Below, piece by piece: positions 1-5,977 of a stretch of DNA of 5,977 nt. The translations under genes were made by a program, and so were the position numbers. Where the stretch lies: the NCBI GenBank assembly GCA_025463615.1, contig JAODAU010000367.1, positions 1 to 5,977 of the forward strand, read 5' to 3'. Positions within the stretch are counted from its first letter, which is position 1. The number at the start of each line of letters is the position of its first letter. This stretch comes from Microbacteriaceae bacterium. GTDB taxonomy: Bacteria; Actinomycetota; Actinomycetes; Actinomycetales; Microbacteriaceae. A model generated the notes under the pieces. It was not told the DNA's origin and ran no database searches. It saw only the letters and a program-made list of their open reading frames with translations.

Positions 1-565
1 TGCCGACCGGCAGCAGGTGGAAGTCGGGCGCCTCGCCGAGCGCGTCGACGACCTCGAACGCGCCGGTCTTCTGGCCCTCGATGCGGTCGTTGTTCACCGA
101 GTTCACGAGGTGCACCGGGTAGTTCGCGGCGAGGTCGCGGGCGATGTCGAGGCAGTCGTCGAAGTTGCCCTGGATCTGCAGCAGCTCCGCGTCGTGCGCG
201 ATCGCCTGGGCGAGCTTGCCGAGCGCGATCTTGCCCTCCGGCACCAGCACGGCGGCCTTGATGCCGGCGTGCGTAGCGTACGCCGCGGCGGAGGCCGACG
301 TGTTGCCGGTCGAGGCGCAGATGACGGCCTTCGCGCCGTGCTCGACGGCCTTCGACACCGCCATGGTCATGCCGCGGTCCTTGAACGAGCCGGTGGGGTT
401 CATGCCCTCGAACTTCACCCAGACCTGCGCGCCAGTGCGTGCGGAGAGCGCCGGGGCCGGCAGCAGGGGCGTGCCACCCTCGCCGAGGGTGACGATGGGG
501 GTCGCATCCGAGATGTCGAGCCGGTCTGCGTACTCGCGGAGTACACCGCGCCACTGGTGGGCCAT
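1..565 (-). CDS. thrC: Threonine synthase, N-terminal 188 residues (3' end beyond window)
   Basis: PLP-dependent cytosolic enzyme that converts O-phospho-L-homoserine and water to L-threonine and phosphate, the last step of threonine synthesis. The frame is open from ATG at 565 to the window edge. The protein begins [16 protein letters not shown]. Visible family features are the substrate-loop GEGGTPLL (about 28-35), the PLP-lysine motif GSFKDRG with K62, and the phosphate-binding [11 protein letters not shown] (85-95). The length and spacing match the short, actinobacterial-type threonine synthase of about 350-360 residues, so roughly half is present. Its ATG shares one base with the hom stop (TAATG), and AGAAGG lies 6 nt upstream, which fixes the start and suggests translational coupling to hom. 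The coding sequence shows no frameshift. A homoserine kinase gene (thrB) probably follows to the left, but that is outside the window and only inferred. Identification is very secure. Confidence 0.97.
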   Translation of the reverse strand, partial: MAHQWRGVLREYADRLDISDATPIVTLGEGGTPLLPAPALSARTGAQVWVKFEGMNPTGSFKDRGMTMAVSKAVEHGAKAVICASTGNTSASAAAYATHAGIKAAVLVPEGKIALGKLAQAIAHDAELLQIQGNFDDCLDIARDLAANYPVHLVNSVNNDRIEGQKTGAFEVVDALGEAPDFHLLPVG

Positions 566-1878
566 TAGGAACCTTCTACTCGGAGGACGGATGTGACCTG
601 GCTGACGACCTCGGTGGTGCCGAGCGCCGCGACCGTCGCGGCGAGGTCCGATTCGGATGCCTCGTGCGTGCCAATCACAAGGGTAGCGGTGGGCGCGTGC
701 CCGTCGGAGTGGGTGGACTGGGTCACCGTCTCCACGGAGACCCCGTGCTCGCTGAACAGCGTCGCGATCGCGGCGAGCACGCCCGGCTGGTCGGCCACGC
801 TGAGCGTGATCTGGTAGCGGGTGGTCACGCTGGTGATCGGCAGGATGGGCAGGTTCGCGTGGGTCGACTCCGCGACGCCCGGACCGCCGATGACGTGGCG
901 GCGGGCGGCCGAGACGAGGTCGCCGAGCACGGCGGATGCCGTCTCCACTCCCCCGGCGCCGGCGCCGTAGAACATGAGGTCGCCGGCCGCCTCGGCCTCG
1001 ATGAACACCGCGTTCTTCGCGCCGTGGACGGCCGCCAGCGGATGCTCGCGCGGCACGAGCGCCGGGTACACGCGGGCCGAGACGCCCTCGACCCCGTTCG
1101 CGTCGGTGAGCCGCTCGCAGATGGCGAGCAGCTTCACCACGTAGCCGGCGCGCTTCGCCGCCGCGACCTCGTCGAGCGTGATGTTCGTGATGCCCTCGCG
1201 GTAGACCGCGTCGAGCGGCACCGTGGTGTGGAAGGCGAGGCTGGCCAGGATCGCGGTCTTCTGCGCGGCGTCGAAGCCCTCCGTGTCGGCGGAGGGATCG
1301 GGCTTCTCGGCGTAACCGAGGTCGGTGGCGGTGGCCAGGGCCTGCTCGAAGCTCTCGCCCGCGACATCCATGCGGTCGAGGATGAAGTTGGTGGTGCCGT
1401 TGACGATGCCCATGATGCGGCGGATGCGGTCGCCGGCCAGGCTGTCGCGCAGCGGACGGATGATGGGGATCGCCCCCGCGACCGCGGCCTCGTAGTACAG
1501 CTGGGCGCCAACCTGCTCGGCCGCCTCGAACAGCTCCGGACCGTGGGTGGCGAGCAGCGCCTTGTTGCCGGTGATCACGTCGGCGCCCGAGTTGAGCGCC
1601 TGCAGGATGAGCGTGCGCGCCGGCTCCAGCCCGCCCATGAGCTCGATCACGATGTCGGCGCCCAGGATGAGCGACTCGGCGTCGGTGGTGAAGAGCTCGG
1701 CCGGGAGCTCGGCGTCGCGCGGGGCGTCCGGGTTGCGCACGGCGATGCCGACCAGCTCGAGGCCGGCCCCCGCCCTGCCCGCGAGCTCGTCGCCGTGCTC
1801 GAGCAGCAGCGACGCCACCTGCGAGCCGACCGAGCCGGCGCCGAGGAGCGCGACCCTGAGGTTGCGATATTCGATCAC
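565..1878 (-). CDS. hom: Homoserine dehydrogenase with C-terminal ACT domain
   Basis: Reduces L-aspartate-4-semialdehyde to L-homoserine with NAD(P)H, opening the threonine/methionine branch; cytosolic. The product is 437 residues, a normal length for the actinobacterial enzyme. Order of parts: Rossmann fold with GAGSVG (13-18); NADP-region motif GNKALLA with K106; the family signature [11 protein letters not shown] (160-170); the catalytic pair D203 and K207 in GFDAAQK, with the same four-residue spacing as the catalytic Asp/Lys of yeast homoserine dehydrogenase; GNGAGG-like YGAGAGG (304-310); and an ACT domain from about 354 ([19 protein letters not shown]) to the end. The ACT domain is the usual site of threonine feedback inhibition. 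The GTG start at 1878 overlaps the lysA stop (GTGA) and has GGAG 7 nt upstream. The frame is open much further upstream (to 3249), but that extension is only the shadow of lysA. One residue is inserted in the loop before the catalytic Asp ([11 protein letters not shown]) relative to the corynebacterial form I recall. Confidence 0.97.
   Translation of the reverse strand: MIEYRNLRVALLGAGSVGSQVASLLLEHGDELAGRAGAGLELVGIAVRNPDAPRDAELPAELFTTDAESLILGADIVIELMGGLEPARTLILQALNSGADVITGNKALLATHGPELFEAAEQVGAQLYYEAAVAGAIPIIRPLRDSLAGDRIRRIMGIVNGTTNFILDRMDVAGESFEQALATATDLGYAEKPDPSADTEGFDAAQKTAILASLAFHTTVPLDAVYREGITNITLDEVAAAKRAGYVVKLLAICERLTDANGVEGVSARVYPALVPREHPLAAVHGAKNAVFIEAEAAGDLMFYGAGAGGVETASAVLGDLVSAARRHVIGGPGVAESTHANLPILPITSVTTRYQITLSVADQPGVLAAIATLFSEHGVSVETVTQSTHSDGHAPTATLVIGTHEASESDLAATVAALGTTEVVSQVTSVLRVEGS
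572..577 (-). promoter_or_regulatory. Ribosome-binding site of thrC
   Basis: AGAAGG within the end of hom, 6 nt before the ATG at 565. A strong match to the anti-Shine-Dalgarno sequence that confirms the thrC start. Confidence 0.7.
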
Positions 1879-3275
1879 TGTGGTGCTCCGTTCGAAATGC
1901 CGGCGTCTCTCGAGAGCAGGTCTGCCTCGGTCTCGCCGCGCACGATGACCCTGGCCCGTCCGTCGCGCACCGCGACGACGGGCGGCCGGCCCAGGTAGTT
2001 GTAGTTGCTCGAGAGCGACCAGCAGTACGCGCCGGTCGCGGGCACCGCGAGCAGGTCGCCGGGTGCCACGTCGCCGGGCAGGTACTCGTCGCGCACGACG
2101 ATGTCGCCGCTCTCGCAGTGCTTGCCGGCCACGCGCACCAGGGCCGGGTCGGCATCCGACACCCGGCCGGCGATGCGCGCCGAGTAGTCCGCGGCGTAGA
2201 GCGCCGGGCGGATGTTGTCGCTCATGCCGCCGTCCACGCTCACGTAGCGGCGCACGTCGGCGCCGTCGACGAGCACGTCCTTGATGGTGCCGACCTCGTA
2301 GAGCGTCACGGTCGACGGCCCCACGATCGCGCGGCCCGGCTCCACGGCGACGACCGGCACCGGGATGCCGAGGCGCGCGCACTCGGACGAGACGATGTCC
2401 GCCATCCTGGCCGCCATCTCGGGCACGCCGAGCGCACGGTCCGCGCTCGTGTACGCGATGCCGAAGCCGCCGCCGAGGTTGAGCTCGGGCACCGGGCCGC
2501 CCTCGAGCAGCGAGGCCTGAAGCGTGAGCAGCCGGCGGGCCGACTCGACGAAGCCCTCCGACTCGAAGATCTGCGAGCCGATGTGCGAGTGCAGGCCGAG
2601 GAACTCGAGCGAGCCGAGCGAGCGGATGCGGGCGACGGCGGCCGGGGCGTCCGCGAGCGCGATGCCGAACTTCTGGTCCTCGCGCGCCGTGGCCAGGTAC
2701 TCGTGAGTATGGGCGTGCACGCCGCTGTTGAGCCGGAGCCGCACCTGCTGCGTGCGGCCGTGGCGCGCGGCGGCCTCGGCGACGCGCTCGATCTCGATGG
2801 GGCTGTCGATGACGATGATGCCCACCCCGACCCGCACGGCACGGTCGATCTCGGCGAGGGACTTGTTGTTTCCGTGGAAGCCGAGGCGGGCGGCATCCAC
2901 CCCGGCGGCGAGGGCCACCGCGAGCTCGCCGGCGCTGCAGACGTCGATGTAGAGACCGGCCTCGGTCACCCAGCGTGCCACCTCGGTGGAGAGGAACGCC
3001 TTGCCCGCGTAGTAGACCTTCGCCGCGCTGCCGATCCGCGCGAACTCGCGGTCGAAGGAGTCGCGGGCGAGGGCGGCGCGGTCGCGCACGTCCTGCTCGT
3101 CGACCACGAACAGCGGCGTGCCGAACTCGGCGGCCAGCGTGCCCGCGGGGACGCCCGCCACGACGAGCTCGCCGGAGTCGGCGCGGCTCGAATGGGCCGG
3201 CCACACCGCCGCGTCGAGCGCGTTCGCGTCGGCGGGGTGCTCCAGCCACGACGGGGCGAGCGGATTGGATGTCAC
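1875..3275 (-). CDS. lysA: Diaminopimelate decarboxylase
   Basis: Decarboxylates meso-2,6-diaminopimelate to L-lysine and CO2, the final lysine step; PLP-dependent fold type III (alanine racemase-like barrel), cytosolic, active as a dimer in the family. The product is 466 residues, slightly longer than the roughly 445-residue corynebacterial enzyme because of the N-terminus. Seen in order: PLP-lysine motif YYAGKAF with K92; FHGNNKS (133-139); HAHTHEY (187-193); HSHIGSQ (229-235); the PLP-phosphate glycine loop GGGFGIAYT (268-276); [19 protein letters not shown] (312-330); [13 protein letters not shown] (348-360); the catalytic-cysteine motif GKHCESGD with C387; and [12 protein letters not shown] (415-426). 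The GTG start at 3275 has GAGG 6 nt upstream. It is the first gene after a 73-bp gap holding a probable promoter and hairpin leader, and overlaps hom by 4 nt. Every signature is intact, so the call is very secure; only the exact start could be debated. Confidence 0.97.
   Translation of the reverse strand: MTSNPLAPSWLEHPADANALDAAVWPAHSSRADSGELVVAGVPAGTLAAEFGTPLFVVDEQDVRDRAALARDSFDREFARIGSAAKVYYAGKAFLSTEVARWVTEAGLYIDVCSAGELAVALAAGVDAARLGFHGNNKSLAEIDRAVRVGVGIIVIDSPIEIERVAEAAARHGRTQQVRLRLNSGVHAHTHEYLATAREDQKFGIALADAPAAVARIRSLGSLEFLGLHSHIGSQIFESEGFVESARRLLTLQASLLEGGPVPELNLGGGFGIAYTSADRALGVPEMAARMADIVSSECARLGIPVPVVAVEPGRAIVGPSTVTLYEVGTIKDVLVDGADVRRYVSVDGGMSDNIRPALYAADYSARIAGRVSDADPALVRVAGKHCESGDIVVRDEYLPGDVAPGDLLAVPATGAYCWSLSSNYNYLGRPPVVAVRDGRARVIVRGETEADLLSRDAGISNGAPQ
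1886..1889 (-). promoter_or_regulatory. Ribosome-binding site of hom
   Basis: GGAG inside the last codons of lysA, 7 nt before the GTG at 1878. It selects the GTG that forms the GTGA overlap as the hom start rather than any codon in the long upstream open frame. Confidence 0.65.
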
Positions 3276-3342
3276 GGAAGACCTCGAGGCGTGGTGAGGG
3301 GCAGGGGGCGGCCCGGTGTCGTCCGGGCGAACGCCTCGGTGA
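3276..3342 (-). promoter_or_regulatory. Structured 5' leader of lysA (nested hairpins beside the ribosome site)
   Basis: In the lysA-sense RNA, CGAGGCGU (3338-3331) is exactly complementary to ACGCCUCG (3292-3285), an 8-bp stem. Inside its loop is a second perfect 6-bp hairpin, GCCCGG (3328-3323) with CCGGGC (3316-3311) and a 6-nt loop. The 3' arm of the outer stem ends on the first base of the GAGG ribosome-binding sequence of lysA. A weaker alternative uses GGCG (3335-3332) with CGCC (3310-3307), which excludes the outer stem. If transcription starts 6-7 nt after the TAGGAT box, the RNA would begin at or within the outer stem. A regulatory or RNA-stabilising role is inference; it matches no riboswitch class I recognise and lacks a U-tract, so it is not a standard terminator. 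Confidence 0.45.
3282..3285 (-). promoter_or_regulatory. Ribosome-binding site of lysA
   Basis: GAGG, 6 nt before the GTG at 3275. It supports this GTG as the lysA start and abuts the 8-bp stem of the leader. A CCUC at 3299-3296 could also pair with it. Confidence 0.6.
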
Positions 3343-3348
3343 ATCCTA
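3343..3348 (-). promoter_or_regulatory. Probable -10 box (TAGGAT) for lysA-hom-thrC
   Basis: TAGGAT on the minus strand directly follows the TAA stop of the upstream gene and matches the favoured actinobacterial -10 hexamer (TANNAT). It would place the transcript start near 3336-3337, about 60 nt before the lysA GTG. No convincing -35 hexamer is present at 16-18 bp spacing. It would let lysA, hom and thrC be expressed separately from argS. Confidence 0.5.
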
Positions 3349-4140
3349 TTACGTCGCCGGACAGGTGCCCTCGGTGGCGAACAGCTTGGCGTCGAGCACC
3401 ACGTTCGCCGCGGACACCTCGAGCGCGATCCGCGAGCCCTCCACGTGCAGGGCCTGCAGCCGGAACGCGCTCGGCAGCAGCTGGGCCACGCAGACCACCT
3501 GCGTCTTCGTCACCCCGTCCGCGAGGGCGCCGAAGGTGGAGGTGAGCTTCTCCGGCGTGAATCGCGCGCCGTTGACGGTGAACGCGGTCGGCTGCAGTGT
3601 GAGTTGGCCGTTCACCGCCGCCGGCTTGGCGGCGATGGAGACCGGCACGGTCAGCCCGAACGCCTTGACCGTCGTGCCGAGCTCGACCGATCCGCGCGAG
3701 AGCGACACCTTGCTCACCGGGATGTCGGGAAAGCTGGCCAGCAGCTTCTTCAGGCCGACCTCGTCGGTGCTGAACGACATCCGCACCAGCCGGGCCGGCT
3801 TCGACTGGTCGAGCGGGATGCCCTCCTCGGTGAGGTGCGCGTCGCCGGCGAGGGCGCCCACGGTGAGCTTCTTCGCGGAGATATCCACCCGATCGAGTGT
3901 GCCCGAGGCCAGCTGCAGAAGGGCGGATGCCCCGCCCACCGTCGCCGTGACCTTGGTGGTCTTCGGCACCGACAGCGACGACCGGAACTTGCTCACCGCC
4001 AGCTGCCCGATGTAGCTCCTGGCGATGCCGTCCGCCACGATCGCGGCGGCGACGAGAACCACCACGACAACGACGGCGACGACGATCCTGCGCGCGCGAC
4101 GGCGGGGTGCGGCGGATGCGGTGGTCGCCGCGCCCGTCAC
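3349..4140 (-). CDS. DUF2993 (LmeA-like) secreted or membrane-anchored lipid-binding-type protein
   Basis: 263 residues, GTG start. The N-terminus has a basic stretch (PRRRARR, 12-18), then a valine-rich hydrophobic segment (about 19-36, [14 protein letters not shown]), so the protein is exported: either a membrane-anchored protein with an outside domain or a cleaved signal peptide. I see no lipobox cysteine. The rest (about 45-263) has alternating beta-type segments, [39 protein letters not shown] and a conserved-looking CVAQLLP (217-223), which fits the DUF2993 family. C217 and C260 are the only cysteines and could form a disulphide outside the cell. In mycobacteria the DUF2993 protein LmeA is a periplasmic lipid-binding protein needed for normal lipomannan; transfer of that role here is inference. 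Its start overlaps the argS stop (GTGA), with GGAG 5 nt upstream, so it is translated from the argS message. The open frame extends upstream to 4215 but that part is argS shadow. Confidence 0.75.
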   Translation of the reverse strand: MTGAATTASAAPRRRARRIVVAVVVVVVLVAAAIVADGIARSYIGQLAVSKFRSSLSVPKTTKVTATVGGASALLQLASGTLDRVDISAKKLTVGALAGDAHLTEEGIPLDQSKPARLVRMSFSTDEVGLKKLLASFPDIPVSKVSLSRGSVELGTTVKAFGLTVPVSIAAKPAAVNGQLTLQPTAFTVNGARFTPEKLTSTFGALADGVTKTQVVCVAQLLPSAFRLQALHVEGSRIALEVSAANVVLDAKLFATEGTCPAT

Positions 4141-5798
4141 ATGCGCTCCGGCGCGCCCACACCCAGCAGCGCGAGGGCGTTGCGCAGCACCTGCCCGGTG
4201 GCGTCGTTGAGCCACAGCCGCGTGCGGTGCAGGTCGCCGATGGGCTCGTCGCCCAGCGGCGTGACCCGGCAGCTGTCGTACCAGCGGTGGTACGCGCCGG
4301 CGACCTCCTCGGCATAGCGGGCGACGCGGTGCGGCTCGCGCAGCTCGGCCGCCTGGCGCACAACACGCGGCAGCTCGGCGAGCACCCCGAGCAGCGCGCT
4401 CTCGGTCGGGTGTGTCAGCAGCGAGGCGTCGAACGCGGTGCGCGCCACGCCCGCGGCGGCCGCATTGCGCGCCACCGAGTGGGTGCGCGCGTGCGCGTAC
4501 TGCACGTAGAAGACGGGGTTGTCGTTGGTGCGGCGGGTGAGCAGGTCGAGGTCGATGTCGAGCTGGGAGTCGCTGGAGGAGCGCACGAGGGCGTACCGGG
4601 CGGCATCCACCCCCACGGCCTCGACCAGGTCCTCCAGCACGACGACAGTGCCGGCCCGCTTGCTCATGCGGAACGGCTTGCCGTCGCGCAGCAGGTTCAC
4701 CAGCTGGCCGATGAGGATCTCGAGGTTGACGTAGGGCACGTCGCCGAACGCCGCGACCATGGCCATCAGCCGCTTGACGTAGCCGTGATGGTCGGCGCCG
4801 AGCATGATCAGGTTGCGCTCGAAGCCGCGCTCGCGCTTGTTGAGGTAGTAGGCGAGGTCGCCGGAGACGTAGCCGGGCTCGCCGTCACTCTTGATGACGA
4901 CCCTGTCCTTGTCGTCGCCGAAGTCGGTGGAGCGGAACCAGGTCGCGCCGTCCGCCTCGTAAATGTGGCCGGCATCCCGCAGTCGCTGGATGGCGCGCTC
5001 GACGTCACCGTTCTCGTGCACGCTGTTCTCGTGGAAGAAGACATCGAAGTCCACGCCGAAGTCGTGGAGGCTCTTCTTGATGTCGCCGAACATGAGGTCG
5101 ACGCCGATGGCGCGGAAGATCTCCTGCTGGTCGTCGCGACCGATCGAATCGAGACCCTCGGGCGCCTTCGCGACGACGCGCGCCACGATGTCCTCGATGT
5201 AGTCGCCGCCGTAGCCGTCCTCCGGCGTGGGCTCGCCGAGGTAGCGGGCGAGCAGGGTGCGGGCGAAGCGGTCGATCTGGCCGCCGTGGTCGTTGAAGTA
5301 GTACTCGCGGGTGACCTCGCCGCCCTCCGCCGAGAAGATGCGCGCCAGGCTGTCGCCGACCGCGGCCCAGCGCACGCCGCCGAGGTGGATCGGGCCGGTG
5401 GGGTTGGCGGAGACGAACTCGAGGTTGATCGTGACGCCGCGGTAGAGGTCGCCGGTGCCGAACGCCTCCCCCTGTTCCACGATGGTGCGGGCGAGTTCAC
5501 CGGCCGCCGCCGCGTCGAGGGTGATGTTGATGAAGCCGGGGCCCGCGACATCCACGGATGCCACGCCCGCCAGCCCGCGCACCTGCTCGGCGATCTCGCC
5601 GGCCAGTTCCCTCGGGTTGGTGCCGAGCGGCTTCGCCAGCTTCATGGCGATGTTGGACGCCCAGTCGCCGTGCTCGCGGTTCTTGGGCCGCTCGAGCGGC
5701 ACGTCGTCGATCCCGACCGTGAGCGTGCTCTCGCCGCGTCGCTCCAGAAGCCCTTCGACGAGGACGAGCAGCTGGGCGGAGAGTTCGGCGGGGGTCAC
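4137..5798 (-). CDS. argS: Arginyl-tRNA synthetase
   Basis: Class I aminoacyl-tRNA synthetase charging tRNA-Arg with arginine using ATP; cytosolic, essential. The product is 553 residues, the usual length for the family. Parts in order: N-terminal Add-1-type tRNA-recognition domain (about 1-95, with [20 protein letters not shown] at 37-56 and GPGFINITL at 86-94); catalytic core with [20 protein letters not shown] (130-149), where the class I HIGH box reads HLGG; the [18 protein letters not shown] segment (309-326); [12 protein letters not shown] (332-343); the KMSKS-equivalent FRMSKRAGT (376-384); and a helical anticodon-binding (DALR) domain from about 430 to the end. The GTG start at 5798 is chosen because it gives the family-standard N-terminus and follows a -10 box at leaderless spacing. 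The frame stays open to 5969, but that extension would cross the divergent lipoprotein gene. The last codons overlap the next gene by 4 nt. Confidence 0.97.
   Translation of the reverse strand: MTPAELSAQLLVLVEGLLERRGESTLTVGIDDVPLERPKNREHGDWASNIAMKLAKPLGTNPRELAGEIAEQVRGLAGVASVDVAGPGFINITLDAAAAGELARTIVEQGEAFGTGDLYRGVTINLEFVSANPTGPIHLGGVRWAAVGDSLARIFSAEGGEVTREYYFNDHGGQIDRFARTLLARYLGEPTPEDGYGGDYIEDIVARVVAKAPEGLDSIGRDDQQEIFRAIGVDLMFGDIKKSLHDFGVDFDVFFHENSVHENGDVERAIQRLRDAGHIYEADGATWFRSTDFGDDKDRVVIKSDGEPGYVSGDLAYYLNKRERGFERNLIMLGADHHGYVKRLMAMVAAFGDVPYVNLEILIGQLVNLLRDGKPFRMSKRAGTVVVLEDLVEAVGVDAARYALVRSSSDSQLDIDLDLLTRRTNDNPVFYVQYAHARTHSVARNAAAAGVARTAFDASLLTHPTESALLGVLAELPRVVRQAAELREPHRVARYAEEVAGAYHRWYDSCRVTPLGDEPIGDLHRTRLWLNDATGQVLRNALALLGVGAPERM
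4146..4149 (-). promoter_or_regulatory. Ribosome-binding site of the DUF2993 gene
   Basis: GGAG in the last codons of argS, 5 nt before the GTG at 4140. It decides for the start that overlaps the argS stop and against the longer open frame reaching 4215. Confidence 0.6.
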
Positions 5799-5871
5799 GA
5801 GAACCGATTCTATCCGGGCCGCTGGGCGCGCCCCGGCCGCCTCTTCAGGCGCCGTCGGTGATGATGGGGGC
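5799..5871. promoter_or_regulatory. Divergent intergenic region between argS and the lipoprotein gene
   Basis: A 73-bp gap that must carry the promoters of both divergent genes. On the minus strand it holds TAGAAT for argS. On the plus strand, GATGAT (5860-5865), 6 nt before the ATG at 5872, is a weak candidate -10 for a leaderless lipoprotein mRNA. A perfect 10-bp palindrome, GGGCGCGCCC (5824-5833), sits upstream of the argS -10 box where a -35 or operator would be, but such palindromes arise easily in DNA this GC-rich. Confidence 0.4.
5807..5812 (-). promoter_or_regulatory. Probable -10 box (TAGAAT) of argS, leaderless arrangement
   Basis: TAGAAT on the minus strand ends 8 nt before the argS GTG, so transcription would start at or within a base or two of the start codon, giving a leaderless mRNA. 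In agreement, no Shine-Dalgarno sequence precedes this GTG. No clear -35 or extended -10 motif is visible in the GC-rich DNA upstream. Confidence 0.5.
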
Positions 5872-5977
5872 ATGCCGTCACGTCCCAGCGTCCGTCTTGC
5901 CGCCGTCCCTGCCGTCGCAGCGGTCGCCGCCCTCGCCCTGCTGCTGACGGGCTGCGTTCCGGAGAGCACACCGAAGC
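5872..5977 (+). CDS. Lipoprotein, N-terminal signal peptide only (3' end beyond window)
   Basis: The ATG at 5872 opens a frame that runs to the window edge (35 codons). The product has a short arginine-containing start (MPSRPSVR), a hydrophobic alanine/leucine/valine core (about 9-25), and a lipobox LLTGC with C28, the cysteine that would be lipidated after signal peptidase II cleavage. Residues after it (VPESTPK) look like the flexible polar linker typical of surface lipoproteins. Nothing of the mature domain is visible, so its function is unknown. The ATG is preceded almost directly by GGGGG, too close for a good ribosome site, so a leaderless mRNA is possible. It is transcribed away from argS. 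Confidence is good for a lipoprotein gene, nil for a specific role. Confidence 0.75.
   Translation, partial: MPSRPSVRLAAVPAVAAVAALALLLTGCVPESTPK

Noticed and set aside
664..1998. Plus-strand open frame of 444 codons opposite hom
   Set aside because: Antisense shadow: repetitive R/E/G/V/D composition, no ribosome site, and hom is unambiguous on the other strand.
1879..3249. N-terminal extension of hom making a fused 894-codon frame
   Set aside because: The extension is arginine-rich low-complexity sequence lying wholly within lysA in another frame. The GTG at 1878 with GGAG upstream gives the normal Hom N-terminus.
3311..3328. Rho-independent terminator after the DUF2993 gene
   Set aside because: The hairpin is only 6 bp and is followed by a C-rich run, not a U-tract. 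Its position inside the larger stem better suits a leader structure.
3276..3342. Lysine riboswitch or leader peptide upstream of lysA
   Set aside because: The leader is far too short for a lysine riboswitch and shows none of its helices. No start codon followed by a lysine- or threonine-rich frame is present.
2118..3545. Plus-strand open frame of 475 codons opposite lysA
   Set aside because: Composition is rich in R/G/A/H with no recognisable motif, and it crosses the end of one real gene and the lysA leader. It is a mirror of lysA codon usage.
4060..4090. Simple repeat of GAC/GAA/ACC triplets
   Set aside because: It is just the run of valine codons in the hydrophobic N-terminal segment of the DUF2993 protein, not a separate repeat element.
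5824..5833. GGGCGCGCCC palindrome as an operator
   Set aside because: Short G/C-only palindromes are expected by chance here and a similar GGCGCGCC occurs near 4150. There is no second half-site or other support.
4107..5861. Long plus-strand open frame (584 codons) opposite argS
   Set aside because: It is antisense to argS with low-complexity V/A/D/E/R composition, the usual shadow of a GC-rich third-position bias. argS carries all the family motifs.
5799..5969. N-terminal extension of ArgS to 610 residues
   Set aside because: The extra residues are not like ArgS and would overlap the divergent lipoprotein gene. The GTG at 5798 gives standard length and sits by a -10 box.

Overview
The window looks like chromosomal core-metabolism DNA from a high-GC actinomycete, most likely the family Microbacteriaceae. 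The reasons are the GC-rich third codon positions, four GTG starts, genes packed with 1-4 nt overlaps, -10 boxes of the TAGGAT/TAGAAT type, and close resemblance of the LysA, Hom and ThrC proteins to their actinobacterial relatives. The family assignment is inference from gene order and protein character; no search was run.

All five main genes lie on the minus strand. Read in the direction of transcription (right to left) they are: argS (arginyl-tRNA synthetase, start 5798), a secreted or membrane-anchored DUF2993/LmeA-like protein (start 4140, overlapping the argS stop by 4 nt), a 73-bp gap with a probable second promoter and a structured leader, lysA (diaminopimelate decarboxylase, start 3275), hom (homoserine dehydrogenase with ACT domain, start 1878, 4-nt overlap with lysA), and thrC (threonine synthase, start 565, 1-nt overlap with hom). 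thrC runs off the left edge with its 3' half missing. At the right edge a divergent plus-strand gene begins at 5872 and encodes a lipoprotein signal peptide; it is cut off after 35 codons. The 73-bp gap between it and argS must hold both divergent promoters.

Functionally, lysA, hom and thrC belong to the aspartate family. LysA is the last step of the lysine branch, Hom commits aspartate semialdehyde to homoserine, and ThrC completes threonine. Linkage of argS to lysA is a known actinobacterial arrangement (described in Corynebacterium/Brevibacterium). The envelope protein between them is a passenger with no obvious role in amino-acid synthesis.

There is no stretch over 300 bp without a gene. 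I see no RNA gene, mobile element, CRISPR array or resistance/defence system. I found nothing that looks like a new biological system. The points most worth checking are the lysA leader structure, the probable leaderless argS promoter, the embedded envelope gene and an apparent excess of the hexamer GGATGC/GCATCC.
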